Assembly: GCA_016742125.1 (NCBI GenBank)
Contig: JACVCM010000057.1
Location: 1 to 19,853, forward strand
Direction of reading: 5' to 3'
Source of the DNA: Sphingomonadaceae bacterium
GTDB lineage: Bacteria; Pseudomonadota; Alphaproteobacteria; Sphingomonadales; Sphingomonadaceae
Length of the DNA: 19,853 nucleotides
Part shown: piece after piece, positions 6,713-14,097 of the stretch
Numbering within the stretch: the first letter of the stretch is position 1
How the letters are laid out: the number at the start of each line of letters is the position of its first letter
Notes under the pieces: generated by a model
Databases searched by the model: none
Seen by the model: only the letters and a program-made list of their open reading frames with translations
What the model was told of the DNA's origin: nothing
Made by a program: the position numbers and the translations under genes

Positions 6713-6889
6713 TCAATGCGCCGCCAGGGTCAGGGGGTCAACACCATCCGCACCCCGCAAGAACGCCCGAAGCTTCCCCCCGTCGGCGGCGACAGGTCGG
6801 GCCTGAACCCGCCTCTTCCCATATTCCCGCCAGAAACCGCAAGCCACCCGCCGCAATAACCCGCGCAAACATAATGGCTTACCAGCCAT
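6713..6889 (-). CDS. Possible small basic protein upstream of SRAP
   Basis: An ORF of 58 codons beginning MAGKPLCLRG, rich in Arg and Lys, with no family I recognise. Support comes from a strong AGGAGG 5 bases before the ATG at 6889 and from its position: its stop is 6 bases before the SRAP start, the spacing of an operon. Against it, GC-rich DNA makes spurious ORFs of this length common. It could instead be a leader peptide or an untranslated leader with a chance RBS. Confidence 0.4.
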   Translation of the reverse strand: MAGKPLCLRGLLRRVACGFWREYGKRRVQARPVAADGGKLRAFLRGADGVDPLTLAAH

Positions 6890-6926
6890 CTGCACCTCCT
6901 GCTTTCCTACAAATAACCATATGGAT

Positions 6927-6932
6927 TATAAT
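6927..6932 (+). promoter_or_regulatory. Probable -10 box for the HTH-like gene
   Basis: An exact TATAAT lies 23 bases before the ATG at 6956, in an AT-rich patch of the divergent gap between the SRAP unit and the HTH-like gene. No good -35 hexamer is seen 17 bases upstream. The leader would be very short (start near 6939) and would contain the GGAGG Shine-Dalgarno at 6943-6947. Confidence 0.35.
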
Positions 6933-6955
6933 GCGGTTTTTTGGAGGAAAGAGAT

Positions 6956-7876
6956 ATGGACACCACCCCGACCGACCGCCCCTCAGCACTGCGTAACGAT
7001 ATCGACATGTTGCTGCCCGCTGCCGCTTATCTGCGTTACGACACGCGCCGCGATGGCTGGAGTGCGGGGCGGCAGGTGGCTTGTCTTTCGCACCTGGCCG
7101 ATCATGGCATTGCCGAAGATGCGGTGCGCAGTGTCGGCATGTCGACGGGCGGCGCATACGCATTCCGGCGGCGCACGCGCGGTTATGTCTTCGATCTGGG
7201 CTGGGAAGCGGCGCTGCTGATCGCGCGGCGTATCGTTGCCGACCAGTTGATGACCGCGGTGATCCGCGGTGAGCAGGCATGCTGGGTCCGCGAGGAAGGC
7301 AAGACCACCTACACCCGTCAAAATCCCAGATTATCGCTCACGCTGCTCGACCGGGTGAACGGGGTCGAATCGCTGGGCGAGGTGCTGGCGGTGGTGGCCC
7401 GGTTCGACTGGTTCCTCCGCCTGCTGGAGGACGGCGTGAGTGCCGAGGAAATGTGGACGCTGTTCTTCGACGGCGCGCTGCCCCGTCACGATCTCGACGC
7501 CCGTGAAAGGGTGCGGGCGGGGCTTCTACTTTCTGACGAAAGCGCGGGTTTCGACGATGATGACGCGCCCTGTCATGACGACGATCGCGATTGCGGGACC
7601 AACGATGCCGGGATCGAATATAAATCGATGGACGGCCCGCCGCTCGTCCCCGCTCAAGGCACCTCCGCCACCACCTTAAGGAACGCCGCCGGTATCTCGG
7701 TCCGCGCCGGGTCCCCGCTGACATTCTCCCGCTCGAACAGGGCGACCAGTTCGGCGTGCAGCGCGTCGGCGCGGCCGTCTTTTTCGGCGGCTTCGAAGGC
7801 GTTCATCGTCGGACCGTACCAGTTGCGGAACAGGTCGACGAACCCTGCCGGCGGGCCGTCGAAGCGGAAGGTGTAG
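6956..7876 (+). CDS. Putative HTH DNA-binding protein with a C-terminal tail antisense to the next gene
   Basis: ATG 6956 is set by GGAGG 8 bases upstream. An in-frame TTG at 6941 is less likely because it overlaps that RBS. Residues about 34-75 (GWSAGRQVACLSHL through GMSTGGAYAFRRR) resemble an HTH block common in sphingomonad proteins of unknown function: Trp, a LxxLAxxG helix, then GMS..AYxFRRR as the recognition helix. The centre (76-170) is helical, and 199-212 is a run of acidic residues. The frame stays open to 7876, giving 306 aa, but residues from about 233 on lie opposite the methyltransferase gene and look like a Ser/Arg-rich shadow. The true protein may therefore be shorter, with its stop lost. 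Function unknown. Confidence 0.65.
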   Translation: MDTTPTDRPSALRNDIDMLLPAAAYLRYDTRRDGWSAGRQVACLSHLADHGIAEDAVRSVGMSTGGAYAFRRRTRGYVFDLGWEAALLIARRIVADQLMTAVIRGEQACWVREEGKTTYTRQNPRLSLTLLDRVNGVESLGEVLAVVARFDWFLRLLEDGVSAEEMWTLFFDGALPRHDLDARERVRAGLLLSDESAGFDDDDAPCHDDDRDCGTNDAGIEYKSMDGPPLVPAQGTSATTLRNAAGISVRAGSPLTFSRSNRATSSACSASARPSFSAASKAFIVGPYQLRNRSTNPAGGPSKRKV

Positions 7877-8469
7877 AGTTCGCGCGAGGCGGCGACCTGG
7901 GTTTCCGGAACAGCGGCGGCGGCAAAGCGGGCGCGGACCTCATCCTCCTTGCCCCACAGCATCGGGCTGACAAAGCCTTCGGGCGGCGGCGGGGTATAGG
8001 CGGCGCTGATCGTCAGCACCTGCGCCACCAGCGTCGGGTCGCCGGGGATCCAGTTGCCCATGACGATGCGCCCGCCCGGCCGTGTCACGCGCACCATTTC
8101 GGCGGCGACGTCATAAGGGCGCGGTGCAAACATCGCGCCGAATATGCTGACGAGCGTGTCGAAGCTGTCATCGGCAATCCCGGTCAGCGCCGATGCGTCG
8201 CCCTCCTGAAACCGGATATTGCCCAGCCCGAGTTCGGCGGCGCGCGCATTGCCGGCCGCGACCAGATTGCTGGCGATATCGACGCCCAGCACATCCGCGC
8301 CGGCCTGCGCCGCCGGGATGGCGGTGGTGCCATCGCCGCAGCCGAGATCGAGGACGCGCATGCCCGGCCCGACGCCGACAGCCGCCACCAGCGCGGCCCC
8401 GCTATCGCGCATACATGCCGCGAGTCGGGTGAAATCGCCCTTTTCCCACAATGCCTTATTCGGATTCAT
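7654..8469 (-). CDS. Class I SAM-dependent methyltransferase
   Basis: A protein of 271 aa. Motif I VLDLGCGDGTT spans residues 39-49, the acidic residue after beta-2 is D64 (GVDIA), and EGDASAL (89-95) with FGAMFAPRP (100-108) are the following SAM-pocket blocks. MVRVTRPGGRIVMGNW is the usual post-motif of UbiE-like and small-molecule methyltransferases. The substrate cannot be told. ATG 8469 is chosen because an AGGAG tract lies about 7-8 bases upstream and residues before it look non-coding, although the frame is open to 8559. It converges on and overlaps the HTH-like ORF by 223 bp. Confidence 0.9.
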   Translation of the reverse strand: MNPNKALWEKGDFTRLAACMRDSGAALVAAVGVGPGMRVLDLGCGDGTTAIPAAQAGADVLGVDIASNLVAAGNARAAELGLGNIRFQEGDASALTGIADDSFDTLVSIFGAMFAPRPYDVAAEMVRVTRPGGRIVMGNWIPGDPTLVAQVLTISAAYTPPPPEGFVSPMLWGKEDEVRARFAAAAVPETQVAASRELYTFRFDGPPAGFVDLFRNWYGPTMNAFEAAEKDGRADALHAELVALFERENVSGDPARTEIPAAFLKVVAEVP

Positions 8470-8601
8470 CTCGCTCTCCTCTTGGAGCGACCCGGCGCCA
8501 ATATAGGCGGTGTGGGGAAAAAGACCAATTTTCAGCGCGAGCACAAGCCAATGGCGCAAGCGGCGGCAGCCCTAACCAAATCTTCACCGCCCGCGCGCTA
8601 T

Positions 8602-8970
8602 ATGCCCCCGATGATCAGGCCCAGACAATTTGGCAAGCTCGGCAATCGCGGCATGGCGCGGCTGACGACGGGAATCGACGGCGGTATGGTGCTGCCCGAA
8701 CGCAGCGCGAGCTGCCGCGTGGATAATGTCTCACGCACCGGATGCCGCCTGTCGCTCGACACCCCGCCCCGGCTGGGCGCGACGGTGCTGGTGCGGGTCG
8801 ACCGGATCGAGGCGCTGGGCACGGTCAAATGGGTGCGCAGCAGGCGGTGCGGGATTGCCTTCGAACGGCCGCTCGACCCGCCGGCGCTCGAACGGCTGCG
8901 CTGGATTGTCGAACATGAAAGCGATCATGCGCAGAACGGCCTCCGGTCGGCCACCGCGGTCTGGCGCTGA
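8602..8970 (+). CDS. PilZ-domain protein
   Basis: A protein of about 122 aa from ATG 8602. The core SCRVDNVSRTGCRLSL, then LGATVLVRVDRIEALGTVKWV and CGIAFERPL, fits small PilZ proteins, which often bind cyclic-di-GMP. The RxxxR part of the c-di-GMP signature is not clear in the N-terminal stretch, so ligand binding is doubtful; the D/NxSxxG part is present as NVSRTG. The start is uncertain: ATGs at 8551, 8602, 8611 and 8653 are in frame and none has a good Shine-Dalgarno. The frame is open far upstream only as antisense of the methyltransferase. Confidence 0.75.
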   Translation: MPPMIRPRQFGKLGNRGMARLTTGIDGGMVLPERSASCRVDNVSRTGCRLSLDTPPRLGATVLVRVDRIEALGTVKWVRSRRCGIAFERPLDPPALERLRWIVEHESDHAQNGLRSATAVWR

Positions 8971-8988
8971 ACCCCGGCGCCGGGCACG

Positions 8989-10065
8989 CTATCGCTTGCA
9001 GGCCTCGGTCGTGCCCTTTTCCACACCCAGCCGCGAAAAGGATGTTGTCGAGCTGGTGCTGATCAATATGCCCTGGGATTCGCATTTTCGAAGCTGGAAG
9101 CGCACCTTGCGCGCGCGGAAATCGAGGCTGACCCGGCGGAATGTTTCCATGAGGTCGGTGCCGAGCAGCATCGCGGGCTGCTCCGTCAGGCCGAACACGG
9201 TGAAGGGCGGGACATCGGCAAAGGCAATGGGCACATTGCGCAGGATGACCGAACCGAGCCGGATATCGTTGACGATGGCCAGGTCGAGTTCGACCGTGAC
9301 ACCGGTCACGCCGGTCATTTCGACCTTTTCGAGTTTCGCGCCGCGCCGGATGATCTGTTCGCGCAGGGCGGAATTGCCGATGCTGATTTCCGATCCGGTA
9401 TCGACGACCGCGTTGATCGTTTTTCCATTGGCCCTGACTTCGGTCAGGATCAGCTGCCCGCGCCGTCGCCGGGCGGTGACGACAATCTCCCCGTCCATGC
9501 GCGGCGGCGGCTTGCTCGCATCCTCTACGGTGATCAGCCGCTTTTCGAAATCGAGCATCAGCCGCTCCTCGGCCAGCGCGTCGATACCGAGCATGCCGTC
9601 GCCGCCAAGGTCGTTTTCCGCCAGCACCGGGAGTTCGAGATCGCTGACACTCTCCTTGCCCAGCCCGAGCTCGTCGACCAGCACGCGCGGCACGATGCTG
9701 GTGCCGGTCATGCCGTTCAGCGTCACCGGCGTGCCTTTCGGCAATTGCAGCGATTTCGCGATGCGGGTACCGATGACCGAACTGTCCGCGCCGCTGTCGA
9801 CGACAAAGCGGTATGGGCCCGTTCCGTTGACCTCGACCGCAATCGTCATCCGGCTGCGCACTTTTCTGGCGTCGATTTCCTCTCCGCCGATAGCCAGCGC
9901 GTCGTCGATCACCGCCGCGGGAAGCGCTGGCATCGGCACAGGCGGTACGCGGACCGGTTTGGGCAAATCTGCATGCTGCGCGGTGGCTGGAACGACCGCT
10001 GCCACCATCGCCAGCGCGAAGCAGGCGACCAAGACACCCTCCACATGTCTTGCTCCGATCGTCAT
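8989..10065 (-). CDS. Secreted double retropepsin-like aspartic protease family protein
   Basis: A protein of 358 aa. Residues 1-29 form a signal peptide ending near ATAQ, followed by a proline-rich stretch (35-50). Two aspartyl-protease-like domains follow: the first with FVVDSGADS (D90) and GMLGIDAL (157-164), the second with AVVDTGSEIS (D222) and AMLLGTDLM (298-306). Each D-S/T-G plus downstream hydrophobic-hydrophobic-G block is the retropepsin half-site pattern, so one chain may form an intramolecular pseudo-dimer. The protein is expected in the periplasm. ATG 10065 starts exactly at the signal peptide. The frame is open 100 codons upstream, but that region lies across the neighbouring divergent gene. 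Homologous proteins are frequent in sphingomonads; substrates are unknown. Confidence 0.88.
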   Translation of the reverse strand: MTIGARHVEGVLVACFALAMVAAVVPATAQHADLPKPVRVPPVPMPALPAAVIDDALAIGGEEIDARKVRSRMTIAVEVNGTGPYRFVVDSGADSSVIGTRIAKSLQLPKGTPVTLNGMTGTSIVPRVLVDELGLGKESVSDLELPVLAENDLGGDGMLGIDALAEERLMLDFEKRLITVEDASKPPPRMDGEIVVTARRRRGQLILTEVRANGKTINAVVDTGSEISIGNSALREQIIRRGAKLEKVEMTGVTGVTVELDLAIVNDIRLGSVILRNVPIAFADVPPFTVFGLTEQPAMLLGTDLMETFRRVSLDFRARKVRFQLRKCESQGILISTSSTTSFSRLGVEKGTTEACKR

Positions 10066-10247
10066 CGTGTGAAGATAGCCTTCATGGGACCGCTTCGCCA
10101 GCCGTGCTTTTGCTCTTCGACGAGCGGAATGGCGTTTTGGCAGAATAGGCTGCGCGGCCGATTGCAGTTCGCACTTGCAACATGGCACCGGCTTGTGGTT
10201 AATTTCCCTCATCTGGATTTCGATTGGGAAAGCGAGGTTTGGAAAAT

Positions 10248-10850
10248 ATGGGTAGCATCGCCAGCGGGCCCGATCGGGGCAAGATGGCCATCGCCGAAAT
10301 GAAGGAATTTGCGGGTTTCGCTGCCGGAACGCAGCGCTATATCCGCCGGTCGCTCGACATTGCATTTGCCCGCATAGAACAACGCCAGAGCGAGGCGGTC
10401 GACCGCTGGTCGCGCGATACGGTGGAACAGGTGAAAATCCGGGTGCAGGCCCGCTATTATGAGCGCATCGACATCTTGCGCGATGCAGTCCCCGACACCG
10501 CCGATCTCGACCAGGTCGAGCCGTTCATGGCCCCGCTGGTGCAGCTGTCGGCATTCGATCTGGCGCAGGACAAGTTGCCGAGCTTCTCGTCCTACCGCTT
10601 TCTGTATGAAAGGCTGATCGGCGCTGCGGCACGGCCCTGGCTGCCCGGCGCATTCTGCGCTGCAGCTGCGCTGCCGCATATAGAGCCGGCGCGGCGACGC
10701 GACCTTCTGCAAACCATCAGCGAAGGCGCCGCAACCGCCCCCGGCTGGTCAAAGCGGGAGCCGACTTTCTACCCCGCCTGGGTGGACAAGGAAGACCAAC
10801 GCGGAGAGGAGGATGACGGTGGTTCGCAATTGCCGGTGCGGCTGGACTAG
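10248..10850 (+). CDS. Conserved-looking hypothetical protein
   Basis: 200 aa, no family recognised. It has no signal peptide. Residues 12-80 look helical and charged (YIRRSLDIAFARIEQRQ, YYERIDILRD), and 90-150 are mixed hydrophobic with a small FCAAAAL stretch that is too short for a clear membrane segment. The C-terminus is acidic (EDQRGEEDDGG). Start at ATG 10248 is taken because it has purine-rich sequence upstream (GAGG at 10233-10236, a little far at 11 bases). TTG 10224 in frame is the alternative. It is divergent from the retropepsin gene and 28 bases before the DUF952 gene, so the two may be cotranscribed. Codon pattern is host-like. Confidence 0.65.
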   Translation: MGSIASGPDRGKMAIAEMKEFAGFAAGTQRYIRRSLDIAFARIEQRQSEAVDRWSRDTVEQVKIRVQARYYERIDILRDAVPDTADLDQVEPFMAPLVQLSAFDLAQDKLPSFSSYRFLYERLIGAAARPWLPGAFCAAAALPHIEPARRRDLLQTISEGAATAPGWSKREPTFYPAWVDKEDQRGEEDDGGSQLPVRLD

Positions 10851-10878
10851 GGTACCGGATACGCTATGAGCAACAGGG

Positions 10879-11205
10879 ATGACGACCCAAGCGCTTCACC
10901 CCACCACCGCCTACAAGATCCTGACCGCCAGCCAATGGGCGCAGTTTCAGACCGACGGCGTTTTCCTTGGCGCTCCAGTAGATGTCGCCGACGGTTATAT
11001 CCACCTCTCGACCGCTGACCAGCTTCGAGAAACGCTGGATAAGCATTTTTCCGGGCAGATCGCTCTGGTAATCGCCGAAGTCGATTTGGCGGCGCTGGCG
11101 GATAGCGTGAAATGGGAGGTTTCGCGCGGTGGCGCGCTGTTTCCCCACATCTACGGGTCGCTGCCGATGTCAGCGATTTTGGGGATCGCACAGCCACCTG
11201 TTTGA
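10879..11205 (+). CDS. DUF952 family protein
   Basis: A protein of 108 aa that matches the DUF952 pattern along its whole length: YKIL at the start, DGYIHLSTADQL (38-49) and WEVSRGGALFPHIYGSLP (79-96). The conserved His42 and His90 are present. The family is small and cytoplasmic and is sometimes annotated as a glutathione S-transferase domain protein; its biochemical role is not established. There is no clear Shine-Dalgarno before ATG 10879 apart from CAGGG directly adjoining it. It follows the unknown gene by 28 bases. Confidence 0.85.
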   Translation: MTTQALHPTTAYKILTASQWAQFQTDGVFLGAPVDVADGYIHLSTADQLRETLDKHFSGQIALVIAEVDLAALADSVKWEVSRGGALFPHIYGSLPMSAILGIAQPPV

Positions 11206-11215
11206 TCGAGATCAA
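11202..11215 (+). promoter_or_regulatory. FNR/FixK box
   Basis: TTGAT-CGAG-ATCAA is a perfect match to the FNR/FixK consensus TTGAT-N4-ATCAA. Its centre is at 11208.5. A -10-like AATAAT at 11236-11241 predicts a start near 11248, which places the box close to -40, the class II activator position. It overlaps the stop of the DUF952 gene by 4 bases and reads towards the 34-aa membrane peptide. Confidence 0.7.
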
Positions 11216-11270
11216 GGCGCGGCAACGCGCACCGGAATAATGAAGTCCGGTCATAGCACAGGAGCTTGTC

Positions 11271-11375
11271 ATGGACGTTTTTGAGATTCCCTTCGTCGCC
11301 TTGTTTACCGGCATGGTGCTGTCGTTCGCCGCGGTCATGCTCTACGGCACCGTAAACGAATATCGGCGGAACTAA
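11271..11375 (+). CDS. 34-residue single-span membrane peptide, predicted FNR/FixK-regulated
   Basis: The ORF starts MDVFEIPFVALF and ends NEYRRN. Residues 7-26 form one hydrophobic transmembrane helix, with acidic residues before it and a basic end (RR), suggesting N-out/C-in. AGGAG at 11260-11264 lies 6 bases before the ATG. A perfect FNR/FixK box lies 55 bases upstream and a strong hairpin follows the stop, so it forms a complete single-gene unit. Size and regulation recall small subunits of respiratory oxidases (CydX, CcoQ) or other stress membrane peptides, but the sequence matches none that I recognise. No oxidase genes are in the window. Confidence 0.65.
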   Translation: MDVFEIPFVALFTGMVLSFAAVMLYGTVNEYRRN

Positions 11376-11417
11376 GTATTTACTCTACTGTAGGTTGTCG
11401 TTCTGAAGAAGCCGCAA

Positions 11418-11446
11418 CCGCCGGAACATGGCTCCGGCGGTCCTTT
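11418..11446. terminator. Intrinsic terminator, probably bidirectional
   Basis: CCGCCGGA at 11418-11425 pairs with TCCGGCGG at 11433-11440 (8 bp, 7-base loop), followed by TCCTTT. It lies between the + strand membrane peptide and the convergent outer-membrane protein gene, 43 bases after the former's stop. Confidence 0.65.
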
Positions 11447-11460
11447 GTAAGGGCACTAAA

Positions 11461-12072
11461 CTAGAAACGGACGCCAACGCCGACGACTGCCTGGTGGCGG
11501 TCGAAATCGGTGTCGAGGTCGAAATCATCTTCTCCGATGTCGATGTTGCGATAGTTGGAATAGCGATACTCCGCCTTGATGAAGCCGCTCGGCCCGAACA
11601 GGTTGAACTTCTGCTCTATGCCCGCGCCCAGACGGTATCCGTCTGCCGTTACGCCATTATTATAGATCGTACCTGCACCGTCGTCGAACCGGCTTTCAAA
11701 CTTGGCGTTGGTGTAGCCACCCTTGGCGTAAATCATGGTCGAAGGCGACACTGCAAAGCCCAGACGTGCGCCGACATAGAGATCGCGGTCGGTGTTCAGG
11801 CGAAAACTGTCGCCTGTGGCCAACACGTCAGCGGCGCTGCCCTTGACGTCGGAGTCGGCATATTCGCCTTCGATCCCTGCAATCACGCCGCCGAGCTGGA
11901 AGTCATAGCCGCCAGCGATGCCATACATAAGATCACCATCGCCCTCGCTGACATCGTCATAACCGACAATGCCTTCGATGTGGGGACCGGTAAAGGGTGC
12001 TTCTTCCTGTGCAAAAGCAGGGGTGATGGCGACGGTGGAGAGGAGGGCCGCAGCCACAAGATATTTACGCAT
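11461..12072 (-). CDS. Outer membrane beta-barrel protein
   Basis: A protein of 203 aa. Residues 1-21 form a signal peptide with cleavage after ITPAFA. The mature part shows alternating amphipathic beta strands (YGIAGGYDFQLGGVIAGIEGEYA, DLYVGARLGFAVSPSTMIYAKGGYTNAKF, SGFIKAEYRYSNY) and ends in VGVGVRF, with the terminal Phe typical of substrates of the BAM complex. It fits the 8-stranded OmpA/OmpW-like porin-family fold (outer membrane protein beta-barrel). The ATG at 12072 fits the signal peptide but has only an A-rich, weak RBS. The gene ends against the terminator shared with the 34-aa peptide unit. Confidence 0.87.
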   Translation of the reverse strand: MRKYLVAAALLSTVAITPAFAQEEAPFTGPHIEGIVGYDDVSEGDGDLMYGIAGGYDFQLGGVIAGIEGEYADSDVKGSAADVLATGDSFRLNTDRDLYVGARLGFAVSPSTMIYAKGGYTNAKFESRFDDGAGTIYNNGVTADGYRLGAGIEQKFNLFGPSGFIKAEYRYSNYRNIDIGEDDFDLDTDFDRHQAVVGVGVRF

Positions 12073-12219
12073 TTTTCAATAATCCATTTATTGTGAAACA
12101 GACGCCGTCATTTGCGGCGCCGTTTCTAAAACGGTCCTTGCTCCCCGGCAGTTTCATGAACCTAAAACAACAAACGACTGTTACTCAAATGTCGCACTCC
12201 AGCATGCCGCCAAAAGTAA

Positions 12220-12247
12220 GGCCCGCCCTCCAACAGGAGAACGGGCC
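12220..12247 (-). terminator. Terminator of the acidic-protein gene
   Basis: On the minus strand GGCCCG (12247-12242) pairs with CGGGCC (12225-12220), and the stem is followed by TTACTTTT. It lies 41 bases past the stop of the gene at 12289-12840 and before the outer-membrane protein promoter region. Confidence 0.5.
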
Positions 12248-12288
12248 CTCCGCTCCTTGCGACGCCGCAGAACGACGCCTTGGGGAAA

Positions 12289-12840
12289 TTATTCGATGCC
12301 GGTATCCTGATGGCCGCGGGGACGATTGCCGTGTTCATCTATATCGTCAGGTTCCAAACCACCCTCCCCGAGCAATTGTGGCTCGTCATCGTCGCTGCGT
12401 TCACCGCGATAGGCATCCATGTCGATCCTGCCGCTGCGTTCCATCTGGTTCATGCGGTCAACAACATCTTGTTCGTCATCAGGAGCAATCTGCGCCGGAT
12501 TGCTGTGTCCGCCATGCTCGCTGCCCGCGCCGACCCATTCTCCGGCAGATCCGAGAATGGCATCAGTTGCGACGGTTTGTGCTTGCGACGATTCATCGTC
12601 CTGCCCACCGTCATTGCTTTCCGGTGCGTCCTGCGACCGATTTACAGGCCGCTCGTCGGCATGGTCGTTATCGATATCCTCACCGGTCGCTGTTATAGCA
12701 GCATCCCGCGCCCCAGCCCTGTCGCCGATCCGCAAATCGGCATTACTAGCGTAGCTTGATGGCTCAACTGGCGCAGTTGCGGCTGCGGCATCGGTTATCG
12801 GAGTTGTGCCGATGGGACGGCTGTTGGCGTCGGTGTTCAT
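12289..12840 (-). CDS. Acidic, probably disordered protein of unknown function
   Basis: A protein of 183 aa, rich in Asp, Glu, Ala, Gly and Asn, with no signal peptide, membrane segment or recognised fold. It is predicted to be largely disordered, with one helical, conserved-looking segment, DVVDRMNQMERSGRIDMDAY (residues 125-144), followed by an RGER-SDDDE tail. I recall similar short C-terminal blocks in hypothetical proteins of sphingomonads. The reading frame is supported by a GAGAGGA Shine-Dalgarno about 7 bases before the ATG and by a downstream terminator. The + strand ORF over the same bases is judged a shadow. Function unknown. Confidence 0.7.
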   Translation of the reverse strand: MNTDANSRPIGTTPITDAAAATAPVEPSSYASNADLRIGDRAGARDAAITATGEDIDNDHADERPVNRSQDAPESNDGGQDDESSQAQTVATDAILGSAGEWVGAGSEHGGHSNPAQIAPDDEQDVVDRMNQMERSGRIDMDAYRGERSDDDEPQLLGEGGLEPDDIDEHGNRPRGHQDTGIE

Positions 12841-13038
12841 GGTTTTGTCCTCTCAATGCCCCGGTCAGCACAACGTCGATGTCGTTCTTCCGTTCCGCAC
12901 CGATGCGATGAGTTTAGCGCAAGATAGCGACAAAGAGAGAATCGATTGGCTAAGTCCGCCAGATTCATCGTCGCGAAGGGCTTGCAGCAAATGAAAAATT
13001 GCGTAACTTCGTGGTAGAGGGTGAAGAGGGAGGCAAAA

Positions 13039-13380
13039 ATGCTTCAACGGGTTGCGGTGTCGCTGGTCATTCTGGCAGCGATTATTGTTGGGCTGCAGTT
13101 TTTTCCGACAGCGGCGGATGGGGCAGATAAGTGCCCGTCTATTACAGTCACCGGTGTTGCGGGCGAAGGAACCACAGCGCTGTTCAGCGCCAACATCACC
13201 AGCCTTTACGACAATTTGACTTACAACTGGACGGTGTCCGCGGGTACTATTGAAAGTGGTCAGGGAAGCCTGCAAATTTCTGTCGCTTCTGCCGATGCCG
13301 CTGCAGTCACTGCCAGCCTCGAGGTAGGGGGAATACCGGCAACTTGCCCCAATACGGCCAGCAGCACAGTCCAATTCTGA
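13039..13380 (+). CDS. Small exported PKD-like domain protein
   Basis: A protein of 113 aa. The hydrophobic N-terminus (3-25) is a signal peptide or membrane anchor. The rest is a beta-sandwich pattern like a PKD/Ig domain: TYNWTVSAGTIESGQG (about 61-76), then ISVASADAAAVTASLEVGG, ending STVQF. C33 and C103 may form a disulfide. ATG 13039 has GGGAGG just upstream; an in-frame GTG at 13021 would put that RBS inside the gene. It converges on the NRDE-family gene with 12 bases between stops and no visible terminator. Likely periplasmic or surface-attached; partner unknown. Confidence 0.78.
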   Translation: MLQRVAVSLVILAAIIVGLQFFPTAADGADKCPSITVTGVAGEGTTALFSANITSLYDNLTYNWTVSAGTIESGQGSLQISVASADAAAVTASLEVGGIPATCPNTASSTVQF

Positions 13381-13392
13381 TACTTCGTAAAT

Positions 13393-14097
13393 TTACATAG
13401 CCCAGTTGAAATCCAGACTGGTTTCGCCGATGCGCTGACCGTCACTGTCAAATCGCCGTTCGATTATCCTGCCACGCCCGTCAGGGCGGACGGCCACTAC
13501 GGTGCTGCACCTTGTGCCGTAAACAGGGTTATGAATGAAAATCGGATAGGCATCTTGGTCAGGTAGCTTTTCTTCACCCAGCATATCCAGCAGCAGGTCG
13601 AGCCGATGAGGCTCATCCGCCAACCATGAATTCATGGCGCGGGTCAGCCTGTCCTTGCGTGGCCAATGTTCGTCGGGAATTGCGTTTGAAAGACCATAGA
13701 TGCCGTTGTCGAGGGTACATAATGTGTGCGCGGGACGGTTGGACAAAAGCATTGCACCATTTTGGTCGGAAGCGAGCAGATTGAAGGGATTGAAACAGTC
13801 ACCATTATCCGGCAGCAACCCACCGCCAAGCCAATCGGCGACGAGCGCGCCACGGGAGCATTTGTCAGGGTCGGGCCTTTCACTGCTACGGATGTTGGTA
13901 ACGACGGCAAAGCGGCCTTTGGTTGATACGCCCATCCAGCTTCCACCCGAGACCAGATCGCGTCCCGCGATAATGTCGGTCTGGTCTTCCCAGTGCGACA
14001 GCGGTGCGGACTGGCGTGCGTGAAATTCATCGCGATTGCCGGCGACAATAATGTGCCATTCAGGATGGGCCCGCCAAGCAACGGCCACTACGCACAT
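13393..14097 (-). CDS. NRDE/TANGO2 family protein
   Basis: A protein of 234 aa. It carries the family name motif NRDE at 21-24 (AGNRDEFHAR), GGSWMG (51-56), TNIR (67-70), YGLSNA (124-129) and YGTRCSTVV (183-191). Cys2 directly after the start Met is conserved and resembles an N-terminal nucleophile. Bacterial NRDE proteins have no firm function; the eukaryotic homologue TANGO2 affects Golgi and heme/lipid metabolism. ATG 14097 is chosen because the family begins MC; the open frame above it is the SRAP pseudogene in another frame. It overlaps the end of that pseudogene by 10 bases, implying an ancestral translationally coupled pair. Confidence 0.88.
   Translation of the reverse strand: MCVVAVAWRAHPEWHIIVAGNRDEFHARQSAPLSHWEDQTDIIAGRDLVSGGSWMGVSTKGRFAVVTNIRSSERPDPDKCSRGALVADWLGGGLLPDNGDCFNPFNLLASDQNGAMLLSNRPAHTLCTLDNGIYGLSNAIPDEHWPRKDRLTRAMNSWLADEPHRLDLLLDMLGEEKLPDQDAYPIFIHNPVYGTRCSTVVAVRPDGRGRIIERRFDSDGQRIGETSLDFNWAM

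Noticed and set aside
8726..10072. Long + strand ORF (448 codons), Ser/Arg-rich
   Set aside because: It lies antisense to the retropepsin gene and partly in another frame of the PilZ gene; composition is that of a GC-rich shadow.
12280..12759. + strand ORF opposite the acidic protein
   Set aside because: No ribosome-binding site and no family match, while the minus-strand frame has a good RBS and a terminator.
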